DNA of 64,000 nucleotides from Lysobacterales bacterium (GCA_019634735.1 JAHCAT010000002.1:186001-250000); one strand, 5' to 3'; shown: positions 10,001 through 19,200, counted from the first letter of the stretch. Translations and numbers: made by a program. The notes: generated from the sequence alone by a model not told the origin.

Positions 10001-10224
10001 TGGTCGCCGGCGGCCCCGGCTCGGCGAGCCGGGCGACGATCGGCGTCGTGGTGATCTTCGGCGTCGCCTTCTCGACGCTGCTCTCGCTGTTCGTGGTGCC
10101 CAGCTTCTACGCCCTGCTGGCGCCGTTCACGCGATCGCCCGAGGCCCTGGCCCGGCGCCTCGAGAAGCTCGAGGAGGAGACGCCAGAGGCGGCCGGCGGA
10201 ATCAGCGCTGGATTGCCATCGTGA
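7084..10224 (+). CDS. RND multidrug efflux permease (HAE1/AcrB-like)
   Basis: A 1046-residue inner-membrane proton antiporter of the AcrB/MexB class, with 12 predicted membrane helices and two large periplasmic loops. It begins with the typical ISRRPVFA-like helix 1 (SIRRPVFATVMSLLLIVLG). The TM4 motif GLVVDDAIVVLENVQRR contains the proton-relay aspartates, and TM10 carries VGLAAKNGILIVEFANQLR with the relay lysine. The length is normal for the family. It forms an operon with the adaptor just upstream. Substrates cannot be predicted from sequence. Confidence 0.96.
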   Translation: MILSDVSIRRPVFATVMSLLLIVLGVMAFTRLTLRELPAIDPPVVSVSVVYPGASAAVVETRITQVLEDAVSGIEGIETLQSRSVNGRASLTLEFRLSREIEAAANDVRDSISRVLNRLPPEADPPQVEKAESDAETIMWLNMSSTTMDTLELSDYADRYVVDRLAALDGVAQVRIGGQQRYAMRIWLDRTALAARGLAVADVETALARENIELPAGRLESAERDFTLRVQRGYQRPEDFAQIALARGDDGYVVRIGDVARVELASAERRAYFRSNGAPNVGLGIVKTSTANSLDVARAARDEAVEIQKSLPEGTQIFVAFDSTVFIDASVKRVYWTLFEALALVLVVIYLFLGSLRAAIIPAVTVPVCLVAAFVALAAFGFSINLLTLLALVLCIGLVVDDAIVVLENVQRRADLGEPPLVAARRGTAQVAFAVIATTAVLVAVFLPVGFMEGNTGRLFRELSVALAGAVAISAFVALTLTPMMCSKLVRPHREPRGLNRWVQGRLDALGRGYRGLIERTVGRPLLFGVLMVASVVASVLMFLAVPKELAPPEDRGAFFVMVSGPEGAGYDYTVGQMQQVEDVLMPLVGAEGPLQRANVRVPGGFGASEEMHTGMVIVFLKDWSERSVTTNDVVTSLRGDFDRLPGVRAFPQVRTGLVRSGGQPLQVVLGGPDYAELARWRDLLLARMAENPQLFGADSDYKETRPQLRIEIDRVRASDLGVSVAEIGRALETMMGGRRVTTFVQDGEEYDVIVQAQEADRATPNDLRNLYVRSQRTGELVPLANLVSLQEVAEPGSLNRFNRLRAITVSAGLAPGYQLGDAITWVEQVIEEELPDHAQIDWKGESREYKSAGSAVLFTFAMALLVVYLVLAAQFESFIHPLVIMLTVPLAVLGALLGLFVTGGTLNLFSQIGIVMLVGLAAKNGILIVEFANQLRDEGRAIRDAIVEAAAVRLRPILMTSIATIMGAIPLVVAGGPGSASRATIGVVVIFGVAFSTLLSLFVVPSFYALLAPFTRSPEALARRLEKLEEETPEAAGGISAGLPS

Positions 10225-10274
10225 CGGCGAACCGGCAGGCGACGGCGCCACCGGGGTCCGCGTCGGTGGATCCG

Positions 10275-10300
10275 GCGCAGGGTCCCGCGTCGCCCTGCGC
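10275..10300. terminator. Hairpin between convergent genes
   Basis: A perfect 8-bp stem (GCGCAGGG/CCCTGCGC) with a 10-nt loop lies in the 109-nt space between the RND permease stop and the rhomboid stop. It could terminate both transcripts; no T-run is present. Confidence 0.4.
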
Positions 10301-10333
10301 GGCGCGTCGGCGTACGCGGTGCTCCTGTCGGAC

Positions 10334-11029
10334 TCAGAGTGTCCGCAACCGCCGCATCCGGCGGTACACCACCGGCCGGCAGGCGAGGGCGAACAGCACG
10401 CCGCCGACGAAGCCCGCCACATGGGCGATCCAGGCCACCGCGCCGAACGTCGGATTGAGGTAGGCGATCAGCAGCTGCAGCAGGATCCAGAAGCCGATCA
10501 GCCACAGCGCCGGAATCCGTACGAACTCCAGGAACAGGCCGAGCGGGATCACCAGGCCGAGCTGCGAGCGCGGGAACAGCGTCAGGTAGGCGCCGACGAT
10601 GGCGGACACCGCGCCGCTGGCACCGACGATGGCGCCGACCCGGTCCGGCATGCTCAGCGCCGCCGAGACATTGGCGAGGGCGCCGCCGACCAGGAACAGC
10701 GCCAGAAACAGCCCGCTGCCCAGACGACGCTCGGAGGCCAGTCCGAAAATCAGCAGGAACAGCAGGTTGCCGATCACATGCAGGAGGTCGGCATGGATCA
10801 GCAGGGCGCTGAGCACGGCGACCGGGCGAAGCTGCGCGAGGTAGGCCTGCCAGCCCTCGCCCAGATCGAACAGGCGTGCCGGCACCAGGCCCCAGCGCTT
10901 GACCAGGGCCAGGAAGTCCTGGGGATCCAGCGAGGACATCCAAAGGTACGAGGAAACGATCAGCGCGAGCAGCAGCGGCGTCGCCCAGCGCAGGTCGCCG
11001 CGTTGGCGTTCGTCGACCTGGACGAACAT
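10334..11029 (-). CDS. Rhomboid family intramembrane serine protease
   Basis: A 231-residue polytopic membrane protein with about six membrane helices. The L1-TM2 motif HADLLHVIGN, the catalytic serine in GASGA (Ser138) and the catalytic histidine in AHVAG (His203) are all present, so it should be active. Rhomboids cleave single-pass membrane substrates within or near the bilayer. It starts 12 nt after the gspB stop and is very likely cotranscribed with gspA-gspB. That placement invites comparison with rhombosortases, which are linked to type II secretion, but it could equally be a generic rhomboid. Confidence 0.92.
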   Translation of the reverse strand: MFVQVDERQRGDLRWATPLLLALIVSSYLWMSSLDPQDFLALVKRWGLVPARLFDLGEGWQAYLAQLRPVAVLSALLIHADLLHVIGNLLFLLIFGLASERRLGSGLFLALFLVGGALANVSAALSMPDRVGAIVGASGAVSAIVGAYLTLFPRSQLGLVIPLGLFLEFVRIPALWLIGFWILLQLLIAYLNPTFGAVAWIAHVAGFVGGVLFALACRPVVYRRMRRLRTL

Positions 11030-11041
11030 GGCGGCGGGGGC

Positions 11042-11869
11042 TCAGCTGCGCACGGGCAGGACGAACTCGGTGCCCTCGAAGCGCACCAGGATCCCGTCCG
11101 CGCGGATCGCCAGCACCTCGACCCCACCTGGCAGCGACTCGCCGTCGTGCACGCGGATGCCGTTGACGAGGGCAAACCTGCGGGCCGGATCCGCACTGTA
11201 CATGTGCATGGTCACCGCCAGTGCCGGCAGGCCGCGGCGCACGGCGAACGGCAGTTCGTGCAGCCGGGCGGGTCCGGCACCGGCAGGATCTTCGGCGGCT
11301 GCGGACGGCGTCACCGGTGTCGAGTCACCGACCGGAGCCGGCGCCGGCGCCGGCGCAAGGGCCGTGCTTTCCGCGGGGGTGCCCGCAAGCCGCCCATCGG
11401 CGCCGTCCGGGCCAGTCCCCTCGACCGGCGCCGGGGGCGTGGCCGCAGGTGGCTCCTGGGTCCGGCCGCCGAAGAAGCGCGACCCGGGCTCGGCGGTCGG
11501 CGGGCGATCCGTGGCGGCCATCTGCCCGTCCTCCGGGCTTGCCGGTGCCCGGTCGGCGACGGGGGGGGCACCGTCGGCAGGCGACGGCGGGACGGGCGCG
11601 ACTGCGGCCGGTTCCGCGATGGCAGCCTCGCCCGGTTCGCCGGCAACCTGTGGCGGCCGTTCCGCGGACGGGGTGTCGCCGCCGGCACCGAAATCGAACA
11701 TGCCGACCCACCAGGCCAGGGTCAACGCAACGGCCGCCAGGGCGGGAAGCAGCCACGGCGGCCGACCGCGCCGCCGGGTCGCGAACGGGGTCGGACTGCC
11801 CAGGGTCGGCGGCTGGCCGCGGCGTCGCTCGGCGTCGGATCGGTTGAGGGCATCGAGGATGGAGGACAT
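11042..11869 (-). CDS. gspB: General secretion pathway protein B (GspB/ExeB-like)
   Basis: A 275-residue bitopic inner-membrane protein. The N-terminus MSSILDALNRSDAERRRGQ is typical of the family and a membrane helix follows at about residues 39-56. A long Pro/Ala/Glu-rich periplasmic linker (about residues 60-195) leads to the conserved C-terminal T2SSB domain (about 205-275; LPALAVTMHMYSADPARRFALVNG, ending in VRFEGTEFVLPV). GspB works with GspA to assemble the type II secretin through peptidoglycan. gspA lies upstream on the same strand, 127 nt away. A TACAAT hexamer ends 6 nt before the ATG, suggesting its own leaderless promoter. Confidence 0.9.
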   Translation of the reverse strand: MSSILDALNRSDAERRRGQPPTLGSPTPFATRRRGRPPWLLPALAAVALTLAWWVGMFDFGAGGDTPSAERPPQVAGEPGEAAIAEPAAVAPVPPSPADGAPPVADRAPASPEDGQMAATDRPPTAEPGSRFFGGRTQEPPAATPPAPVEGTGPDGADGRLAGTPAESTALAPAPAPAPVGDSTPVTPSAAAEDPAGAGPARLHELPFAVRRGLPALAVTMHMYSADPARRFALVNGIRVHDGESLPGGVEVLAIRADGILVRFEGTEFVLPVRS

Positions 11870-11875
11870 GGCGGC

Positions 11876-11881
11876 ATTGTA
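11876..11881 (-). promoter_or_regulatory. -10 element placed for a leaderless gspB transcript
   Basis: TACAAT on the minus strand ends 6 nt before the gspB ATG, so transcription would start at or beside the start codon. There is no Shine-Dalgarno sequence in the intervening GCCGCC. Confidence 0.45.
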
Positions 11882-11996
11882 TCGGAGCGCCGGAATCGCG
11901 CCGGAGGACTCTGCGACCCTGCATGTGGCGGCCAGTTCCAGGGGCTGCCGGTGCGCGGTGGGCTGCGCTCGGCCGGCTGGGCGGCAGGAACGCCGG

Positions 11997-13586
11997 TCAG
12001 CGGGCGTGGGTCGCCGCCGGGTCGCCCGTGCCGGTCGAATCGTCGCCGGACGCGTCGGGGCTCGGCTCGCGGAGGCGGGGTCCGCCCTCCAGCCAGGCCG
12101 ACAGCGCCCACCAAGTGTCCGGACCCAGCACGCCGTCGGCGCGCAGGCCATAGCTTGCCTGCAGGCGTCGCAGGCGCTGATCCGGCCCGGCGGGGGCGAA
12201 GTCCCGGGCGTCCTCGAACCGGTCGAGCGCGGCTGCGCCCCAGGCGGGCAGCGTCCCGCCGGGCTGGCTTCGCACTGCTCCCGGCAGCCGCATCAGGGCG
12301 AGGTACTCACCAGGCCAGGCATCCGCGAGGGATTGCCGGGCCAGGGTCACCGGGCCCAACCCGGCGTCGATCACGACCTGCTCGCCAGCCAGGGCCAGCA
12401 GGGCCAGTGGCGTGGCGCCGGTTGCCGTCGGCACCGACAGCAGCACCGGGCGGTCCAGGCCATCGAGCTGCGCCAGGGTGCCGCGGCTGCGCACGCAATG
12501 CAGATCGCCCTCGAGCCTGAACGGGCACGTCCCGAGCACGGCCCCGGCGAGCCGCTCCGGCGCCTGCCAGCGCGCCAGCAGTGCCGCGGCCGCCGCCTGG
12601 GCGCGGCCGGTGGCCAGGACCGGGCCGAGCGCGTCCGCGGCCGGGTTTGCCAGGCCGTCCCCCGGCGGGGCCTCGGCGAGCGGCGCTCGCGCGGCCTGCC
12701 ACCACAGGGCCGCGCCCAGGGCGCTCGCCACGGCCAGCAGCGCCATCCACCCTGCCAGCCGCCAGCGCGGCGGCCGTGCAAGCACTTCATCGGCCGCGGC
12801 GTGCACGTCGCGCGCCCCGATCCGGCCGCGATCCGCGCCGTAGCCCGCCAGCAGGGCTCGTTCGGCGATCACGTTGAGCAGCCGGGGCACACCGCCTGCA
12901 CGGCGGTGCAGCGCGCGCAGGGCGGCGTCGCTGAACGGGCTGCGGCGCAGGCCCGCCACCGCCAGGCGGTGGCGCACATAGGCCGCGGTCTCGGCCTCGT
13001 CCAGCGGCGTCAGGTGGTAGCGGGCGGTGATCCGCTGCGCCAGCTGCCGCAGTTCCGGCCGGGCCAGCAGGTCGCGCAGCTCGGGCTGGCCGAGCAGGAT
13101 GATCTGCAGCAGCTTCTGGGTGGCGGTCTCCAGGTTGGTCAGCAGGCGCACCTGCTCCAGCGCCGGTACCGAGAGTTCCTGGGCCTCGTCCAGGATGACC
13201 ACCACGGTGCGCCCGGCGGCATGCTCGGCCAGCAGGTGGCGGTTGAGGGCGTCGACCAGGGCCTTGCCGCTGCCGCGCGCCTCTCCGACCGGCACCCCCA
13301 GCTCCTCGCAGATCGCCTCCAGCAGCTCCAGCGGCTGCAGCCGCGGATTCAGCAGCAGGGCGACCCGTGTGCCCTCGGGCAACTGCTCCAGGAGCAGGCG
13401 GCTGAGCGTGGTCTTGCCCGTGCCGACCTCGCCGGTGAGCTGCACGAAGCCGCCGCCGCCGCCCTGCGAGATGCCGTACACCAGGTGCGCCAGCGCATCG
13501 CGATGGCGGTCCGACAGGAACACGAAACGCGGGTCGGGAGTGATCGAGAACGGCGGCTCGGAAAGGCCGTAGTGCGCCAGGTACAT
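11997..13586 (-). CDS. gspA: General secretion pathway ATPase GspA/ExeA
   Basis: A 529-residue inner-membrane ATPase. The cytoplasmic AAA domain has Walker A GEVGTGKTT (residues 52-60) and Walker B VVVILDEAQE. A membrane helix around residues 272-290 (WMALLAVASALGAALWW) leads to a periplasmic part whose C-terminus carries a peptidoglycan-binding fold (LRRLQASYGLRADGVLGPDTWWAL). ExeA with ExeB remodels or binds peptidoglycan so that the type II secretin can assemble. The MYLAHYGLSEPPFSITPDPRF N-terminus is diagnostic and fixes the start. The core gsp genes are not in this window. Confidence 0.93.
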   Translation of the reverse strand: MYLAHYGLSEPPFSITPDPRFVFLSDRHRDALAHLVYGISQGGGGGFVQLTGEVGTGKTTLSRLLLEQLPEGTRVALLLNPRLQPLELLEAICEELGVPVGEARGSGKALVDALNRHLLAEHAAGRTVVVILDEAQELSVPALEQVRLLTNLETATQKLLQIILLGQPELRDLLARPELRQLAQRITARYHLTPLDEAETAAYVRHRLAVAGLRRSPFSDAALRALHRRAGGVPRLLNVIAERALLAGYGADRGRIGARDVHAAADEVLARPPRWRLAGWMALLAVASALGAALWWQAARAPLAEAPPGDGLANPAADALGPVLATGRAQAAAAALLARWQAPERLAGAVLGTCPFRLEGDLHCVRSRGTLAQLDGLDRPVLLSVPTATGATPLALLALAGEQVVIDAGLGPVTLARQSLADAWPGEYLALMRLPGAVRSQPGGTLPAWGAAALDRFEDARDFAPAGPDQRLRRLQASYGLRADGVLGPDTWWALSAWLEGGPRLREPSPDASGDDSTGTGDPAATHAR

Positions 13587-13744
13587 GGCGCGCAGGATAC
13601 CCGGTCGGGGCGGTCGGGCCGCTGTCCGGCCGCCGTGCACGGTGGCGGGCGACGGGTCGCTGGCGGGCAGATCGGACAGCTGGCTGCCGCCGCGCGCGCG
13701 GCGACGGCCGGCGGCTGCGTTCCTGCTCGCGCCATGCGGCCTGA

Positions 13745-13750
13745 TAGGCT
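13745..13750 (+). promoter_or_regulatory. Possible -10 element for a leaderless deacetylase transcript
   Basis: TAGGCT ends 6 nt before the ATG at 13757, and no ribosome binding site lies between. The match to consensus is weak, but the spacing equals that seen at gspB. Confidence 0.3.
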
Positions 13751-13756
13751 GTGCCG

Positions 13757-14653
13757 ATGGTCGACCGCGCACCCTCGATGCCGCTGCCGGCGCGGCGCCA
13801 CTGGCGCCCCGTGGCCTTGCTGGCGGTGCTGGTCGCGCATGTCCTGGCGCCGGTGCTCTGGTTGGCGGGCGCAGGTGGAGACTGGGCGTTCGCGACGCTG
13901 CTGGCCGGCGGCGCACTGCTGGTCTGGGGTTCCCTGTACCCGCATTCCCGCCTGTTCGGCCCGGTGCTGACACGGCTGGCCACGGACCGTCCGCTGGTGT
14001 GGCTGACCTTCGACGACGGTCCCTGCGCCGATACGCCGGCCCTGCTCGACCTGCTCGATCGTCACCGCGCAAGAGCCACCTTCTTCCTGGTCGGCGCACG
14101 CGCACGTCGCCATCCGGGACTGGTGCGCGAGATCGTCCGGCGCGGCCACGAGGTCGCCAACCATACCGACAGCCATCCCGCGGGGCGCTTCTGGTTGCTG
14201 GGTCCCAGGGCACTGGCGGAGGAGATCGATGGCGCCCAGGCGACCCTGGCCACCCTGGCCGGGACACAGCCGCGCTGGTTCCGGGCGGTGGCCGGTCTGG
14301 GCAACCCGTTCCTCTCGCCGGCGCTGCATCGCGCTGGATTGACCCGGGTGTCCTGGACGGCCCGCGGCTTCGACGGCATCGACGGCAATGACGACCGGGT
14401 GCTGGCACGAGTCCTGCGGCGGCTGCGCCCGGGCGCGATCCTCCTCGTTCATGAGGGTGGCGCCCCCGGGCGCAGCACGGTGCTGGCCGGACGGCTGCTC
14501 GCGGCGCTTGCGGCGCGGGGCTACGCGGTGGCGTCGCCGGAAACGGCCACCACCAGCCAGTTGTTGAAGGGCGTGCGCCCCCACAGCGGCGCAAAGTGCG
14601 CGGACAGACCCAGTGCCGCCAGTTCGGACGCCAGGCCGGCGCGCGTCGGGTAA
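13757..14653 (+). CDS. Polysaccharide deacetylase family protein (NodB domain), membrane-anchored
   Basis: A 298-residue protein with two hydrophobic N-terminal segments (about residues 19-37 and 42-60) followed by a NodB/CE4 domain. The metal and catalytic motifs are present: TFDDGPC (Asp86-Asp87) and NHTDSHP (His136 and His140). LLVHEGG near the C-terminal end supplies a late family motif. CE4 enzymes remove acetyl groups from peptidoglycan, chitin-like or other N-acetyl glycans; the substrate here is unknown. The in-frame GTG at 13751 is an alternative start. The last 44 codons overlap the 3' end of the opposite-strand methyltransferase, so about 30 C-terminal residues lie beyond the domain and may be accessory. 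Confidence 0.88.
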   Translation: MVDRAPSMPLPARRHWRPVALLAVLVAHVLAPVLWLAGAGGDWAFATLLAGGALLVWGSLYPHSRLFGPVLTRLATDRPLVWLTFDDGPCADTPALLDLLDRHRARATFFLVGARARRHPGLVREIVRRGHEVANHTDSHPAGRFWLLGPRALAEEIDGAQATLATLAGTQPRWFRAVAGLGNPFLSPALHRAGLTRVSWTARGFDGIDGNDDRVLARVLRRLRPGAILLVHEGGAPGRSTVLAGRLLAALAARGYAVASPETATTSQLLKGVRPHSGAKCADRPSAASSDARPARVG

Positions 14654-15213
14654 CGGTCGGGCCCGACGTTCATCCAGCGCAGCCAGCGCGACAGCACGTC
14701 GACGGCACGTGTGACCCGGCTGCGCCAGTTGCCGTCGGCCAGGCCGGTGCGGATCACCAGACGGCCGTCGCCGGCCAGCGCGCGGGCGGCCTGGCCGAGC
14801 AGCGGCGTTTGCGCCTGGCGGGGCAGGAACTGCAGGACATCGAGCAGCACCACGCTGCCCTGATGGGCAGGGAAGCCGGTGGCCAGATCGACCGTCGCGA
14901 AGCGGGCCCGGGTCAGGCCGGCGCGCGCGGCGGCGTCACGCGCCGCGGCGATCTTGCCCGCGTCGTTGTCGACACCGAGATAGTCCAGGTCGATGCCGGC
15001 GACGGCCAGCACGTGGGCCAGCAGGCCAAGCCCGCAGCCCAGGTCGAGCACCGCGGCGCGGCTGCCGGCCAGCGCCGCAACCACCCCGGGATAGAGCGGG
15101 TCGCTGGCCAGCTTGCTGCGCACGTAATGAAAGTGCCAGCGACTGGGCAGGAAGGCCGTGGCCAGGTTGCGCGCCTGCCCCGGCTGCAGCGCCCGCCCGC
15201 CGCCGTGGCTCAC
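14521..15213 (-). CDS. Class I SAM-dependent methyltransferase
   Basis: A 230-residue soluble protein with a Rossmann-type SAM-binding motif VLDLGCGLGLLAHVLA (about residues 54-69) and an acidic second motif YLGVDNDAGKIAAAR. VVLLDVLQFLP and GDGRLVIRTG match later motifs of the superfamily. The C-terminal LWGRTPFNNWLVVA suggests a conserved subfamily in Xanthomonadales. The start codon is GTG and overlaps the upstream gene's stop (GTGA), so translation is coupled to the TPR-methyltransferase. The substrate is unknown. The 3' end overlaps the convergent deacetylase gene by 133 nt. Confidence 0.87.
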   Translation of the reverse strand: MSHGGGRALQPGQARNLATAFLPSRWHFHYVRSKLASDPLYPGVVAALAGSRAAVLDLGCGLGLLAHVLAVAGIDLDYLGVDNDAGKIAAARDAAARAGLTRARFATVDLATGFPAHQGSVVLLDVLQFLPRQAQTPLLGQAARALAGDGRLVIRTGLADGNWRSRVTRAVDVLSRWLRWMNVGPDRYPTRAGLASELAALGLSAHFAPLWGRTPFNNWLVVAVSGDATA

Positions 15214-16280
15214 GCGGCGCTGTCCTCGATCGCCAGCGCGACCTCGCGGCCGAGCAGGGTGCCGGCCAGCACCCGCCAGCGCAGGCCACGCGAGTCGGCG
15301 AACTCCTGCCAGGCGCGGAACTCGTCGGCGTCGCGGCCCGGATGACCGACAAAGTTGCCGAACAGCAGCACCGAGCCGGGTACCAGGCGCTCGCCGGCGT
15401 GACGCAGCACACTGGCGGTCGAGGTGTGCAGCGCGCAGTCGACGTGCAGCACGCGCACCGGCCCGGGGTTTGCGGCGAGGAAGGCGGGCAGGGTGTCGTC
15501 GAACCAGCCGGCGTGCAGGCGGGCATTGGCCGGCACCTCGGGCAGCACGCCCGCAGTGCTGTCCATCGCTTCCCCGGCGGAGCCATCAACAGGTGCGCCC
15601 TGGAAGCTGTCGAAGCCGTGCACCTCCTGTCCGGCCAAGCCAGCCAGCAGGGTAAGGCTGCGCCCGAAGTAGACGCCGCACTCAAGGACCAGGCCGTCCA
15701 GGCGGGCAGCCTCGACGGCGCGCTCCAGCACCTGGCTCGGACAACCGACGATAGCGGCGCCGGGCTGGCCGGCCAGCCAGTGCAGGCCGGACCACATCGC
15801 CGCGTACTGCGCCGGCAGGTTGGCACGCGCATCCGGCGCGCGGCCGTCAACCAGTCCATCGAGGGCTTCGTAGTACAGCGCCGCCAGGGCATCGTCGCGG
15901 TGCGGGGCGAGCGCATCGCGCGCCGCCGCCGGCCGGGCGGCGGCGAGCAGCTGGGCCCGGTGGATCGCCAGTTCGGGAAGGGGCGGACAGGCTGCCTCGG
16001 CGCGATCCAGCCAGCTCTCGGCCTGGTCCAGCCTGCCGAGCATGATCGCCGCCCGGATCAGGGCAAGATGGCCGTCCGGCGCCAGTGGCGCCCGTTCGCT
16101 GGTGTCCGCGAACTGCGCCAGTGCCTCCTCGTAGCAGCCGTTGCGCCACAGCGCCTTGGCCAGCATGAAACTGTTGTAGGCGCTGGCGTCGAAGGCATGC
16201 TGCGTGCGCAGGCGCTCGAGCTCTTCGGCGCGCGCCCTGGCCAGGATTTGGATGACGGAGTCGGTGGGCGTCGAGGTCAT
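15210..16280 (-). CDS. TPR-containing TylF/macrocin-O-methyltransferase-like protein
   Basis: A 356-residue protein. The N-terminal half (about residues 1-150) holds TPR-like helices (FMLAKALWRNGCYEEALAQF; LIRAAIMLGRLDQAESWLDRA). The C-terminal half is a TylF-like methyltransferase domain with LVLECGVYFGRSLTLLAGL, VHGFDSFQGAP, GWFDDTLPAFL and VRVLHVDCALHTSTASVL. Such domains methylate sugar or natural-product hydroxyls; here the substrate is unknown. It starts 5 nt downstream of the putA stop and overlaps the next methyltransferase, so all three are probably on one transcript. Confidence 0.85.
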   Translation of the reverse strand: MTSTPTDSVIQILARARAEELERLRTQHAFDASAYNSFMLAKALWRNGCYEEALAQFADTSERAPLAPDGHLALIRAAIMLGRLDQAESWLDRAEAACPPLPELAIHRAQLLAAARPAAARDALAPHRDDALAALYYEALDGLVDGRAPDARANLPAQYAAMWSGLHWLAGQPGAAIVGCPSQVLERAVEAARLDGLVLECGVYFGRSLTLLAGLAGQEVHGFDSFQGAPVDGSAGEAMDSTAGVLPEVPANARLHAGWFDDTLPAFLAANPGPVRVLHVDCALHTSTASVLRHAGERLVPGSVLLFGNFVGHPGRDADEFRAWQEFADSRGLRWRVLAGTLLGREVALAIEDSAA

Positions 16281-16285
16281 CTCGG

Positions 16286-19200
16286 TCAGTCGTCCAGGGT
16301 CAGCAGGCTGGCGTTGCCGCCGGCCGCGGTGGTGTTGACGGTGACCGTGCGCTCGCTGGCGAAGCGCGCCAGGTAGTGCGGCCCGCCGGCCTTGGGCCCG
16401 GTGCCGGACAGGCCCTCGCCGCCGAACGGCTGCACCCCGACGACGGCGCCGATCTGGTTGCGGTTGACGTAGCAGTTGCCGGCGCGAACGCGGCCGACGA
16501 TGTGCTCGACGGTGCCGTCGATCCGGCTGTGCACGCCCAGGGTCAGGCCGTAGCCCAGCGCGTTCAGGCGGTCGATGACCGAATCCAGTTCGCGCGCCTT
16601 GTAGGGCAGCACGTGCAGCATCGGTCCGAACACCTCGCGTTCGAGCAGGTCGAGGGACGGGATCAGCCAGGCGCGCGGTGCCACGAAGCAGCCGTGCGCG
16701 GTGTCCGGGGGCAGCTCGACGGCGTGGATCAGGCGGGCCTCCCTGTCCATGCGCGCGGCATGGCCTTCGAGTGCGGCGCGCGCGTCCTCATCGATCACCG
16801 GCCCGACATCGGTCGACAGCAGGCCGGGGTCGCCGACCTCGAGCTGCGCCATCGCGCCGGCCAGCATGGTGGCGACCTTGTCGGCGATGTCCGCCTGCAC
16901 CAGCAGGATGCGCGCGGCCGAACAGCGCTGGCCGGCGGAATCGAAGGCCGAGGCCACGGCATCCTTGACCAGTTGTTCCGGCAGGGCCGACGAATCCGCG
17001 ACCAGGGCGTTCTGGCCGCCGGTCTCGGCGATCAGTGCCGCGATCGGCGCGTCGCGACCGGCCAGGGCGCGGTTGATCGCCCAGGCGGTCTGCGTCGAGC
17101 CGGTGAACGCGACGCCGGCGACGCGCGGATCGGCGGTCAGCGCGGCGCCGATCGTGGCGCCCTCGCCGGGCAGGAAGGCCAGCACCTCGCGCGGCACCCC
17201 GGCTTCGTGCAGCAGGAGGGTCGCGGCGTGGGCGGTGAGGGTGGTCTGCTCGGCCGGCTTGGCGACCACCGCATTGCCGGCCGCCAGGGCGGCGGCGACC
17301 TGGCCCATGTAGATGGCCAGCGGGAAGTTCCAGGGCGAGATGCACACGAACACCCCGCGGCCATGCAGGTGCAGGCGGTTGCGTTCGCCGGTCGGGCCCG
17401 GCAGGGTCAGCGGGGCGCCGAACTGCGCGCGCGCCTGGACGGCGTAATAGCGCAGGAAGTCGACCGCCTCGCGGACCTCGGCGACTGCCGCCGACAGCGT
17501 CTTGCCGGCTTCCTTGATGCACAGCGCCAGGAACAGCGGCCGCCGTTCCTCGAGCAAATCGGCGGCCTTGAGCAGGGCCTGCGCCCGCCGCTCGACGCCG
17601 GCACGGTCCCAGGCCGGCTGCGCGGCCACGGCAGCCGCCAGGGCGGCATCGACCAGGCCTGCGTCGGCAGGGCGCCAGGCACCGACCTGTTCTCTGCAGT
17701 CGGCTGGGTTGAACACCGCCGCCGGGTCGCCGCCCCCCGTGGCCGATCCGGCCACCAGCGGCCCCGCCTGCCAGGGCCGGGCGCAGGCCTGCGCCAGGGC
17801 CGGGGCGAGTCCGCGAAGGGCGTCGTCGTCGGCCAGGTTGAAGCCCTGCGAATTGCGTCGTTCGGCTCCGAACAGCGCCTCCGGCTGGGGAATGCGCGGG
17901 TGCGCCCGGGCCGGGCCGAACGCCTCGACGGTGGCGACCGGGTCGGCGACCAGGTCGGCGATCGCCAGCTTCTCGTCGACGATGCGGTTTACGAAGCTGG
18001 TGTTGGCGCCGTTTTCGAGCAGTCGACGCACGAGGTAGGGCAGCAGGTCCTCATGACTGCCGACCGGCGCGTAGACCCGACAGGCCAGCCCGGCGCCGCC
18101 GTCGCCCAGGACTTCCTCGTAGAGGTCCTCGCCCATGCCGTGCAGGCGCTGGAATTCGAACTGCGCGGCGTCGCCGCTGCCGCCCGCGGCGCGCGCATAG
18201 TGGCCGATCGCGGCGATGGTGTGGGCATTGTGGGTGGCGAACTGCGGGTAGAAGGCCGCCGGTTCGGCGAGCAGCGCGCGCGCGCAGGCCAGGTAGGAGA
18301 CGTCGGTGTTGGCCTTGCGGGTGAACACGGGATAGGCGGCGTGGCCGTGCTCCTGGGCACGCTTGACCTCGGCGTCCCAGTAGGCGCCCTTGACCAGGCG
18401 AACGCACCAGCGCCGTCCGCAGCCCCGGGCCTGTTCGGCCAGCCAGGCGATCACCGCCGGGGCGCGCTTCTGGTAGGCCTGCACCGCCAGCCCGAAACCG
18501 TTCCAGCCGGCGAGGTCGGGGTGCGCGAACACCGGCGCCAGCAGGTCCAGCGACAGCTCCAGGCGGTCGGCCTCCTCGGCATCGACGGTCAGGGCGATGC
18601 CCTGGGCCATGGCCAGGCGCGCCAGGTCGAGCAGGCGCGGGCCGAGTTCGGCCATCACCCGGGCGCGCTTGGCGTGCTCGTAACGGGGGTGCAGGGCCGA
18701 CAGCTTGACCGAGATCGAGGGCGCGGCGTGGATGTCCGGCCAGGGGCCGGCCTTGCCGATCGCCACGATCGCGTCGCGGTACGCCTGCAGGTAGCGGTCG
18801 GCGTCTGCGGCGGTCAGCGCGGCTTCGCCGAGCATGTCGAAACTGTGCCGGTAGGCGCGGTTGTCCTTGTCGCGCGAGCGCTTTAGCGCCTCGCCGATGG
18901 TCCGCCCCATGACGAACTGGTGGCCCATGATCTTCATCGCCTGGCGTACCGCCAGGCGGATCACCGGCTCGCCGGCGCGCCCGACCAGTCGGCGCAGCGC
19001 GCCGGTGAAGCTGGAGCGCGTGTCCTCGGACAGCGCGACCAGTCGTCCGGTCAACATCAGGCCCCAGGTCGAGGCATTGACAAGCACCTTGTCGCTCTTG
19101 CCCAGGTGCCTTTCCCAGTCGGCTTCGCCCAGCTTGTCGCCGATCAGCTTGTCGGCGGTGTCGGCGTCGGGGATGCGCAGCAGCGCCTCGGCGACGCACA

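Noticed and set aside
5905..10422. A 1505-codon open frame on the minus strand opposite the RND genes
   Set aside because: It is the antisense of the adaptor and permease, rich in His/Gln/Arg as expected from reversed GC-rich codons, with no domain.
16376..18886. 836-codon frame opposite putA
   Set aside because: Mirror of putA codons with no recognisable motif.
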